Origin: Adiantum capillus-veneris
Taxonomy: Eukaryota > Streptophyta > Polypodiopsida > Polypodiales > Pteridaceae
Assembly: GCA_014529385.2 (NCBI GenBank)
Contig: CM043958.1
Location: 145,751,234-145,815,233, forward strand
Reading direction: 5' to 3'
Length of the DNA stretch: 64,000 bases
The translations under genes were made by a program, and so were the position numbers. This document shows positions 9,231-18,440 of the stretch, piece after piece (position 1 is the first letter of the stretch; each line of letters starts with the position of its first letter). The notes beneath the pieces were generated by a model. It was not told where the DNA came from and searched no databases. It was given only the letters and a program-made list of their open reading frames with translations.

Positions 9231-10622
9231 GGATCTAGTACTCTGCACAAACACAAGGGACACTTTACTTCACTTGAAAGAAGTGAACTAAACTGAATTG
9301 AAAGAAAGAGAGAGACAAGAGAGAGAAAAGAGACAACACAGGGATGTCGGGTTCCAAGCCTCAAGGGCCCCCTTGCTCTGTTGCTAGAGCAAGTACTTTC
9401 TTTATTCTTGCACAAATGCTACTACAATGACTAAGTGCTGAGATGCTGATGCTAATGGATACTGATGCTGGGTACTGAGGTACTGAAGGGGTACTGAGGT
9501 ACTAAGGTTCTATGTCGAAGACGATGATGTCGACAACGAGGTGTTGATAGTCTATGTCGAAGACGATGATGTCGACGACGGGTATTGCTGGTCTATGTCG
9601 AAGACGAGGTCTGCAACGGGTACTGCTGGTCTATGTCGAAGATAATGATGTCGACAAGAGGTTTTGCTGGTCTATGGCGAAGGATGATGTCGACAATGTT
9701 GACAACAACGGCGATCGTCACGGACATGATGATGTTGCCGTGACGACGACGACACGAGGCTAGGGCCGAAATCTGAAAACGCTGGCCGATCTGTAAGTTT
9801 GAGAGCTGGCGCTAATTTAAGGGCTGAAAATGCGGTACTGTATTGTGGTGATGACGATGACGGGTCGTCGTCAAGTCCGGGATCTGCGATGACAATGACG
9901 ATGTCGACGACGACGATGGTGTCGACAATGAGGGTGTCAAGGTTGAAAAACGCTAAGGCTGAAAACTGAAATCACTAGATGCTCTGCTGGGGATCTGCTA
10001 CTGTGGCGGTACTGCGGCCTGGATCTGCAACTGCTTCGCCAGACTAGGGCTGAAATGCAAAAATGCTGGCTGATCTGGCTGGAATCTGAAAACGCCAGGA
10101 TGATCTGGTACTAGATGGGGTATCTGACGAGGATCTGCAACCAGAGGATGCGGGTTCTCGCGAGGCTAAGGCTGGGAACTGAAAACGCTGGTGGTAGTGG
10201 CTGAAAACGCTGATTGTTTGAGGCTGAAAACGCTGGGCTGATCTTGAGAAAATGCTGGGACTGTGGGTGCCTGCCTGCTCTGCTGCGGGTGTTTGCCCTT
10301 CTGTGTCCTCCTCCTCCTACTTCTACTGAGTGCCCAATGGTTTCTTTTATAGCTCTTTAGCAATTTTCCCTACCTACTTTTCCAACAAAAGTCACTTATT
10401 AAATAATAAGTGAAAAATGTGTACTTTGGCAAAAAAGGGTTTGGAAAATGCTTATGTTGAAATGATTGTACTGTGCAAGAGAGGGTATGCAACTATGACT
10501 AGCGTGGGCATGCACGTCCTGCTAGAGGCTCACGAAGTGCCAGGCTAGGTCCTACGCTAAGATTGACGCTAGACTATGGCAGAAGCGTGTCCACGTGGTG
10601 CAAGTGAAGTGCGTACGTGACA
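9196..10622 (-). repeat. LTR I-2 (minus orientation)
   Basis: Plus-strand ends are TGTCAGG...CGTGACA, about 1.43 kb. The minus strand has a TATA-like CTATAAAAG (near 10343-10352 on plus). Downstream of it the decamer GCGTTTTCAG recurs (reverse form at about 9773, 10086, 10179, 10201 and 10224). The LTR also contains a 41-bp tandem array at 9509-9712. With I-1 it would bracket an internally deleted minus-strand chromovirus whose interior is only 8387-9195. Confidence 0.55.
9509..9712. repeat. About 41-bp tandem array rich in GTCGAC and GATGATG
   Basis: Five diverged copies begin TCTATGTCGAAGA (or TCTATGGCGAAGG) at 9509, 9551, 9592, 9630 and 9671. Similar GATGATGTCGAC text continues to about 9930. 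Confidence 0.85.
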
Positions 10623-10789
10623 CGTGCAATATGGATTTCCTATGAGAAGGTAACGAGCAAAGACGGTGAGGAAAATACAAGAAACTGTCACGAATGAGAG
10701 ACTCGAAAAATGCAGACCGACTTTTCATGCTATCAAGAGATTCTTCTCGAATGGGTACCGTGGATCTTGACTCAAGAGCCAAGATCTAT

Positions 10790-11005
10790 CCTGTGTGATT
10801 GATCGTATCTGCAACTAGGTTAGCTTTACTAGGAACATAAGCAAACCACCAAATTTCTCTATAGATTAGGACCATCTAGCTTAACGGTTGCTCCAAAATG
10901 CACTAGGCATGGGCTGGAGTCACTTGAGGGCTTGATGATCGATACTGACACTGAAATCTCTACCATTCACAAACTTCTTCTCATGCTTGAGAGAATGAAT
11001 CACAG
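10790..11005 (-). pseudogene. Retroelement RNase H-like remnant
   Basis: The minus strand reads FVNGRDFSVSIDHQALK, then ARW, and in a shifted frame WWFAYVPSKANLVADTIN. This resembles the end of a retroelement RNase H (TDHQAL..., ARW..., then a V/P-K-A-N...ADA tail). Several stops and a frameshift show that it is dead. It is too short to assign a family. Confidence 0.4.
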
Positions 11006-11049
11006 AGAGAGGTTCCTTATCATGCAATGGCTGATTCTCTTTTAAACTA

Positions 11050-11320
11050 TTTGAGTGCGTGTTGAGAGGTTATTGGACAGTGTGTTTTATTCCCTTCCAA
11101 AACATGAGAGTGAGAGATTAATGAGAGAGAGTTTTGGCATCTTAAGTGAACTACCCAATGTGATCCCATTATTTAGTGTGGTTTTTAGGTATTTATTTTA
11201 CTTATTTGTCAAAGTCTGGGTAGGGCACTTTATTGAGATTGCTATATAAGCAACCTCTAGCCCCCAATGTATTACAATCGGTTATTCATTGCCAAGGCAC
11301 AAGCTCGTTGTCTGTATCCG
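11050..11320 (+). repeat. LTR J-2 fragment
   Basis: It is homologous to LTR J-1: GTTTTTAGGTATTTATTTTACTTATTTG, the TATA-like GCTATATAAGC near 11241, TAGCCCCCAATGTAT, and TTATTCATTGCCAAGG. It lacks the CT tract and the primer site seen in J-1. Borders are approximate. Confidence 0.55.
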
Positions 11321-11683
11321 TAGAATGGTCCCGCTTGTGAAGATGCACAAAAATGCATTGCAAAGCGGCTGGGGATGGATTTTGAGCACTCCTCCAACGT
11401 GGCAGGAGGGCGCCACCTCAGCGTGCTTGCCAGCGTGGCTGGTGCTTGCCAGAAGCTGTAGGAAATGCTTCAGGCGTTGCCGTCGCATAGACGGAGTCTT
11501 CGTACGACTTTCGAAAATGCCGTCGTGACAACCCTCTGAGAAGCCTGCAAACTATCAGGATAGTGGCTCAGTTAGTTAGAGCCGAGTCTCACCTTGCATT
11601 AGGGGCATTGGTGATATTTATATAAAATTTCAATATTGTGCTCACACCAGGGCTAGAAAAATGCATTTTCCCTAATTGGTGAA
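11321..11683. other. No recognisable feature
   Basis: The short frames here lack any family motif. I see no splice-supported exon. Confidence 0.45.
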
Positions 11684-12079
11684 AATAAGGGCGAACTTGA
11701 TATTCTCCTGGGTTTTAGGTCAAAATTTGAAGCTTTTGCCAGGAATAACACTAAAAGTTGTGTAAATTTTCCGGTTTTCTTAAGGGTAAGCTCAAAATCT
11801 AACCAGATTTTACAATTTCAACCAGTTAAAATACACTGGACACGGTTTTTTTCTAACACTGGTTCACACAATAATATTATGATATTAGCAATATATAAGG
11901 GACAATACCCTAGAAAATAGTAGTGACACGAATGCCTATGACTTTCTTTGTATTTTTTGAGTTAATACCTCGATCAGCCAATGAGATTTCAGATTTTGGC
12001 TTGCTTCCTTTCCTAGGCCTATTTAAAGTTAAGTGAGAGCGGGGGTTCTCCTTTGCTTTTACTAGATAAAGAGTTCGAA

Positions 12080-12146
<67 letters not shown>

Positions 12147-12500
12147 CCAAATTTGAATGAAATTAAGAGAGAGAATTTAGCCATCACCCCCTTTCTCCAG
12201 GCTAAAATTGCAAAGTCCCTGCTAAGTCTTGAGCTTGCCTTTAAAAATTTTACAAGTTTAGTGTAAATTTTACAAGCTTTAGTGTAAATATGGGCAAATG
12301 CTTCAAATTTAAGCCCAATTTTTGACCTTAAAACCAATGAGTTTGAAGGGTGCCTTTTTTTTTTTTGGGTCTGCAAAAATGTTTTTGGCAAGCCTGGGTT
12401 TTAGTGTAAATACCAGCAAATGCTTCAAATTTTGACCTTAAAACTTTTTTGGTTAAGAAAAATGTTTTTGGCAAGCTCGGTTTTTAAATTTCGACCTTAA
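11684..12500. repeat. Diverged inverted and direct repeats around a GA tract
   Basis: A block reading GCTTCAAATTTTGACCTTAAAAC occurs at about 12421, with relatives at about 12301 and 12486. Its reverse form GGTTTTAGGTCAAAATTTGAAGC is at about 11713-11735. A second motif, TTTTGGCAAGC, occurs at about 12384 and 12466. The arrangement suggests a decayed fold-back repeat with (GA)n in its middle. Confidence 0.5.
12082..12141. repeat. (GA)n microsatellite
   Basis: About 30 uninterrupted GA units. Confidence 0.98.
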
Positions 12501-12703
12501 AACCGAACAAAAACTTTGAAAAGTGCCTTATTTTTTTCTACCAAGCTCAGCCCCCAGGCAGCTGCGGTTCTTCTATCCCCAGCCCAACATTTGGCGCTGG
12601 GCTGAACTGCCAATGTTGATGGTGCTGGCGATGGAAACATGTCACAGGGCACAAGAAAAGGTAATCTAGGTCCACCAGATAATTTTGTCAAGGATACTTT
12701 TTG

Positions 12704-12805
12704 GCCCTTGATGCAAAGTGGATGGAGGAGGAGAACATCGCAAATTCTCTTCAGAGAGAGCTGTACCTTGAAGCTTTTGGAAAATTAGCAGTGTCTATGT
12801 CATAA
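12704..12805 (+). pseudogene. Chromovirus chromodomain C-terminal scrap
   Basis: The plus strand reads ALDAKWMEEENIANS, then ELYLEAFGKLAV before a TAA at 12803. This matches the end of gypsy C (ALDAKWMEEEDLADT...LYLEAFG). Only this terminal piece is left. Confidence 0.7.
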
Positions 12806-13024
12806 GTTACCGATTAGCAGGTGCGGTGCAGACTGCACAAGAGGGGAGCCACTCCACTCCTTTGTCATAGATTGCCTAGTTTGAATAAAGTCATTAATTT
12901 CTCTTTGAGATTTTAGGGATATTGAGAGGTTGGGAGTATTTGCGGACTGACTATATGAACATATGTACATCGAATTGGAAATTCCTTAATTGAGTTGAAG
13001 ACATGTGCTCTTTCATATGCGTAT

Positions 13025-13497
13025 TGTTAGAGACATGTAGAGAAAGATGAATTGTCTGAAGCATTTTGTTTGATGAATGATTTGAACTTAGTGCATCTAG
13101 ACATCTGCTAGAGATCAACGAGATTTGGATGTGATGGCTAAGTTAATGAGAACTGAATGAGATTCTAGTGCATCAAGATGTCTATTAGGATGAGATGACT
13201 GGATACTGTTGTGAGTGCATCAAGAGTTCCGGAAGGATGAGATGCTTGCGTAGTGATCCGGGTGCATCAAGAGTTTTGGATGGATGAGATGGCTAGATTG
13301 AGTTGCATGCTATGTAGAAGTAGCGTCTTGTGGGGATGATCATGGGCATGATTCGCTTGCTCCACCCACATCCTATGTGAAAGAGAGTCCGTTATTCTTC
13401 TATCTAGTAAAGAATAAAGTGTGTACAAGTGATGGGCGGTCGAATGTCTCTGGCCTGTTCGACCGGGGTAAGAGGCACACCGTCTTTACCCCAACAA
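13025..13497 (-). repeat. Putative copia-type LTR L (minus orientation)
   Basis: The right end TTTACCCCAACA (13497) is followed by ATCACCCACTT, the reverse of AAGTGGGTGAT. This is very close to the AAGTGGGAGAT polypurine tract common before plant copia 3' LTRs. A candidate left end TGTTAGAG at 13025 gives 473 bp with TGTT...AACA ends. The left end is a guess. Confidence 0.45.
13168..13308. repeat. 47-bp tandem repeat
   Basis: Three units start GTGCATCAAGA at 13168, 13215 and 13262, exactly 47 bp apart, each followed by GGATGAGATG. A more diverged relative lies at 13091. The array is inside LTR L. Confidence 0.85.
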
Positions 13498-13654
13498 TCA
13501 CCCACTTAAAGGCGAATGTGCCGATAAGTGGTGTACTACTATAGGACGTAGCAGTATGTACATGAGATATAGAGTCTCTCACCTATTTTCTTGTACATAC
13601 TAGTAGTTTAGCTAGTAGCACTCACTTGGATAACTTTGACTGTGTCAAGAAGTA

Positions 13655-14364
13655 TCGCAAGGTCTGATGATCTGTCTGGACAACAACAGGTAGTGCTTCT
13701 AGCTAGAGAGCGCATGAATGACGGCTAATAGGTCTTTCTCATAGATTTGCATAGTCTGTTCTGGCCCTTGCAAGGGTCCATCTAAAAGTGACCTCTTTTG
13801 CAAAGCGTGAAGAGGTGAAGCTATCTCTGCAAAATTCTTGATAAACCTTCTATAGTATGAGCACAATCCCAATAAGCTTCGGACATTGTGCACAATCTTC
13901 AATTCTGGCCATGTCTTTATAGCTTCAACCTTTGCGGGATCCATTCGGACACCATCCTTTGACACTATGTGGCCAAGAAAGTGGATCTTTTCCAGGAAGA
14001 ATTTACTTTTCTTAGGATTGACAAGTAACCTGTGACTGCGTAACTCTTCGAACACAATGGTCAAGTGACGCCTATGCTCCTCTTCATTCTTTGAATAGAC
14101 TCATGTCATCATAGAATGTGCCAACAAACTTTTGAAGCGAGTGGAAAATCCAGTCCATCATTCTATTGAACGTAGCAGGAGCATTTGTAAGACCAAATGG
14201 CATCACTAAGAACTCATAGAGACCAAATGTTGTCCTAAACGCAGTCTTGTGCACATCCTCTGGCTGTATACGCATCTGATGGTACCCACTCTTAAGGTCT
14301 ATCTTGCTGAAAATTACAGCACAACCACGATACCCTTTAATAGATGATGGAGTCGGCTGTCATC
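13655..14364 (-). pseudogene. Ty3/gypsy RT and RNase H fragment
   Basis: From 14364 downwards the minus strand reads RT motifs: [33 protein letters not shown] and VGTFYDDM (catalytic FYDD). Then come FLGHIVSKDGVRMDPAKVEAIK and LGLCSYYRRFI. A deletion joins this to RNase H text, GPEQTMQIYEKDLLAVIHAL and a degraded DHQ region. A frameshift lies near 14075. It is closest to gypsy D in this window. No LTR is attached. Confidence 0.85.
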
Positions 14365-14429
14365 GCCAAGGAACTACATTCCACTGGTACCCCCATATGG
14401 ATGAAACATAGCATGTACTGTGCAACGCA

Positions 14430-14990
14430 ACGAGTGGTTTAGGATGACCATGGTGACCAAGGCAAAGGGTGCCCCCTTGAGGATCCGGATCAGCCTAAGA
14501 AGCCAAAGGGTACCAGCAAACGGCTCAAGTATCTCACGCCAAATCAAGTACAAACCTTCAAAGAGCAAGGAAGGTGTTTCTATTGTGGTGAGAAAGGACA
14601 CATAAAGACTGACTGCCTTGTTCGGTAGCAATAACATGATTAAGCATCTTTGAAGAAGAAACGAGCGAAGAAGAAACCCGCTCCACCGAACTCGAATTCT
14701 ATTCCTGATGTGCAGGGGAATAGGGAAACAGAGAAAGGGAAGCGTGAGCTCCTTAAAGGTTGGGGATCCGTGAATAACCAACGGGTGTTGATTCTCTGTG
14801 ACCGTGGATCAACGGACAACTTTATCTCATTGTGCAAAACGCTTGGGCCTCACACCGACTCAGCTTGTAACTCTGGATCAGCATTCGAGGGGTTGACCAC
14901 CAATGCAACTCCTGTGCAAGGACAACCGGATTGGCGAGTACAAGGACCGCGAATCATTTTTGATGGCACCCATCGAAGGATGTGATATCA
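14430..14990 (+). pseudogene. Gypsy A gag zinc knuckle and protease
   Basis: A Lys/Pro-rich stretch leads to CFYCGEKGHIKTDC (about 14579-14620), a CCHC knuckle with spacing C-x2-C-x4-H-x4-C for RNA packaging. A TAG follows. The aspartic protease segment reads VLILCDRGSTDNFIS (near 14786-14830). The family triad is D-S/T-G, here D-R-G, so the enzyme is dead or unusual. Stops and a frameshift separate the pieces. The N-terminal capsid part of gag is absent. Confidence 0.75.
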
Positions 14991-15299
14991 TCTTGGGTAT
15001 GCCATGACATTGTCATATGCAATCTGTCCCTGATTATGTAGGAAAGATCCTCGCTTTTGAGCATGAGGGCAAGAACATTAAAATTTTTGCTGATGCAAGG
15101 GATTGGCTATTTTCTATTGTAAGCCATATCTCCATTTAAAAGGGAAAATAAAGAAGTGCGTTTATGCTTACTTGATTTTCGCACGAGAAAAAGATTAAAC
15201 TAATGAGGGTTCGCTCTCTAGTTTGGAAATTAAACGTTTTCAATTGCTTGAAAAGTAAAAGGATTGTTTCACGAACACTCTTCTGGATAAACTACCTCC

Positions 15300-16335
15300 G
15301 AAACGCTCGGAAGATCATGGCATTGATCTCGTACCAGGTAACTCTCCCCCAAACCAATCCCCTTATTGGGTAAGTCTTGCTCAACAAGAGGAAATTTTGA
15401 AGCAAGTCAACAAGCTTCAAGAAAAAGGTCTAGTACAACCAAATATTGCGCTCTATTGCTCTCTAGTCTTACTTAAGACTGGTACAAAAGAAAGATGGCA
15501 CATTTCGAATATGCATAGACTATTGATCTCTAAACAAGATCACTATCAAGAATCGCTTTCCGATTCCTTGGATTGATAATATTCTCGATAACTTGCAGGG
15601 CATAAGCATCTTTAGTCGCATTGACTTAAAGAGCAGGTTCATCCGATACGCTAGCCCTTGAGGATGTCCTTAAGACTGCCTTTTGCATAACCTTTGGACT
15701 CCATAAATTTTTGGTAATGCCTTTCAGCTTGACGAATGCTCCTGTCACATTCAATCAAATGATGGATCGAATTTTCAGCCACACCAAGCTTTTACAAGAG
15801 TATTCTTTGATGACATACTCGTCTTTTCAAAGACTGAGGAGGAACATTGGAAGCACTTAGACATAGTGTTTCAGGAATTGCGAAAGCATGAGTTGCATGT
15901 GAATGCAAAGAAAAGTGAGTTCTTTCTCATGGAGATACATTATCTTGGCCATATAGTCTCTCACAATTAAGTGAGTATGTGTCCCGCCAAGATCTAGGTG
16001 GTACAAGTTTGGCCAACTCCCACTATGGTACATGATATACGTAGCTTTTTGGGATTGTGTTCCTATTATTAGAGATTTATCCGAGCTTTGCTCAAGTAGC
16101 AAGTCCACTCCTTGACCTAACAAGGAAGAAGATTTCTTTCAAATGGGGATTGAGACAACAAGGAGCATTTGATAGGCTCCAATATTTATTAAGCCATGGA
16201 CCTATTTTGATAGTGCCAGACTTGAGGAAACTATTTGAAGTTCAGTGCGATGCTTGAGGTGATTGCATCGACGCAGTGCTTAACCAAGAAGCCCATGCAG
16301 TGGCTTACAAAAGTTGACGGCTTAAGGATGCAAAA
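15300..16335 (+). pseudogene. Gypsy A reverse transcriptase and RNase H, heavily degraded
   Basis: Cognate pieces appear in several frames: HGIDLVPG near 15320, EKGLVQP near 15424, NAPVTFNQMMD near 15733, VFFDDILVFSKTEEEH (catalytic FFDD, near 15800), HYLGHIVSHN near 15938 and EVQCDA (RNase H) near 16240. More than ten stops or frameshifts occur. Element B's RT is its nearest relative here. Confidence 0.75.
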
Positions 16336-16954
16336 TTGCATGATCTACGAGAAGGAACTTATGGCTGCGATTCACGCCTTGTCTACGTGATGGAAGAAGC
16401 ACATGCTCCACCCTATGCGGATCACTGGGGTATTCTCCCTACGACTTTATCATTGGAAAGATATTCCTTTTGGCCTAGCTTCAAAGCAGACATCGATCAG
16501 TATATCTGGGAATGCCAAAAAGTCAAGTATGATCAGCATAAGACGCCTGGGTTACTCCAACCTTTGCCTGTGCCTGATCAATCCTGGGAGAGTATTGCCA
16601 TGGATTTTATTATGGATCTCCCAAAGACTCAGACTGGAAATGATGGGATCTTGACCATTGTGGACAAAGCTACCAAGCAAGCTCACTTCATTCCAGTTAG
16701 GAAAAAGGTCAAAGCGGATCACATGGCTAACCTTTTTCTAGCACAGGTTTTTAAGCATCATGGGATACCCAAGTCCATTGTGAGTGATTGAGATTCTCGC
16801 ATGACAGGAAATTTTGGTGTGCTTTGTTTGATAGCCTTGGCACGAAGTTGCATTTTTCTTCTGCATATTATCCTCAAACAGATGGGAAGAGTGAGATTGC
16901 CAATTCTTCATCTTATGTGTCGGACAGATAGTGTGACTGGGAGAAGTATTTGCC
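16336..16954 (+). pseudogene. Gypsy A integrase, N-terminal part
   Basis: After a deletion that removes the end of RNase H, the frame reads the integrase zinc region, with HAPPYADHWG standing for the family's H...H..G and ECQKVKYDQHK for its Cys region. The catalytic core follows: SIAMDFIMDLPKTQTGNDGI, then ADHMANLFLAQVFKHHG and SIVSD. A TGA replaces the Arg codon that follows. Beyond about 16800 the frame is shifted. The gene stops at the insertion of element B. Confidence 0.85.
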
Positions 16955-17001
16955 TGTCACAAAAATACAGAAGCGTAAATTGACTTTAATTGCACTTCAA
17001 A

Positions 17002-17087
<86 letters not shown>

Positions 17088-18428
17088 ACACTTCACGGGG
17101 GACTAGAAGATGGGCTGGTCCACCCCCATAAAGAGATTATCTTTATTACTAAGAGAGAATCTTTACAAGCACGGGCATAAGGCCGTCCTCTATTCTTTCT
17201 TGGTTCCTTTTCTGCTTCTGACTGAGAGAGTGAGAAAACTACTCCCAGACTACTGAGAGGATTTTCCCTTTGCTATGAGATTTTGGGAAGCTCTCGGAAG
17301 CGAGAGTTATCTTCCACAAAACTCCACGGAAGCTCTCAAAAATGAGAGTCTACCTTCCGCTAACTGTATCCATTTATGCATAATCATTCCTGCAATAAAA
17401 ACAAGGGAGAAACGTGCAAAATGCACGCACACATGCTTGCTGTAATTTTCTGCACATAACCTAAAAATGTTACCCGAGCACGTTCCAATGCCGAAATAGA
17501 GACCTTTTTCACGATGGAATTGCACCAAACTAGGAGTACTTTGTTGAAATTCACCCAAATAGAGGTGATTAGGGGCTGAAAACAGAGAATTTGCAGCAGC
17601 TAGGCGTGAGAGAAAGAGAGTTTCCTTCTACTTTTCGCGATGAATCTTCCAGCAGCCTATGATCAAGGGAGCTCCAGGACTCCACATACACCACAAGGGC
17701 TGATTCTCAAGCTTCAATGGAGAGCGCTGGTGCATAGAGCACGCTCAATTTAGGGGGGGTAGGTGCACTGCCAACCTGTGAAGAGGGGGAGGGGGTGCTC
17801 CTATATAGCCAACCAGAAGAGGGTGCGCTAGAGGATGAGGGAGGGTGAGAGTGAGAGTGAGAGTGAGGGTCACTTTGCATTGGTAAGTGTGCCAAGTGGC
17901 GCACTTAATAACTCAAAAGCCACTCAACTTTCACATTTAAAAGTTCCTAGGCTATTAATGAAATGTGCAAATTAACTCACAACTGGACACATGGATGCTC
18001 CTTATGAAAACGTTAGCTACTCCCCAGCACAATGCCGTACCGGCATTGCTCTGGCATTACGTGTTCGCACTTGTTCGCTCATTTGGTCCGGCACAAACAA
18101 TTAAAATTACTTTAACTAACTTATCCTGAGGCCTTCAAAATAATCCAGGCCTTAGGATTACTGTTCTAAGGTCCCCATCTCATTCCTGTGCTCGCACTGA
18201 CGCGCGTAATTTTCTGAGCCTGAAATTTAAGGCTACTATCTACCCCTTTATTGAAGACCCGATTTCCTAATCACTAGGGCTTCAAGGTATTTTCTCCTAT
18301 GGTCTCCCTAAGGTGCTCTGGCTCAAGTTTGGGCGCACCTGAGGCTCTAGAACTGCTAGTTCTATTCTGATGTGCAGACAACTAATTAGATAACTATTTT
18401 TCTCGTAAATAAATCAATTATTGTTACA
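16955..18428 (-). repeat. Element B 3' LTR
   Basis: 1474 bp. On the minus strand the LTR starts TGTAACAATAATTG, directly after the purine tract AAGAGGGA (18429-18436 reversed). It includes a GAGAGT hexamer run near 17846 and a sense-strand (CT)n tract (17006-17083). Confidence 0.92.
17006..17083. repeat. (GA)n microsatellite
   Basis: About 39 GA units, CT on the element's sense strand, 51 bp before the LTR end. Confidence 0.98.
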
Positions 18429-18440
18429 TCCCTCTTGGTT

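Noticed and set aside
13168-13308. CRISPR-like array
   Set aside because: Three direct repeats without conserved unique spacers, in plant nuclear DNA inside an LTR; it is an ordinary minisatellite.
13441-13500. Hairpin GGGGTAAGAG...CTTTACCCC as a terminator or structured RNA
   Set aside because: It sits at the end of a copia-type LTR next to a polypurine tract; the imperfect pairing is better explained as LTR terminal sequence.
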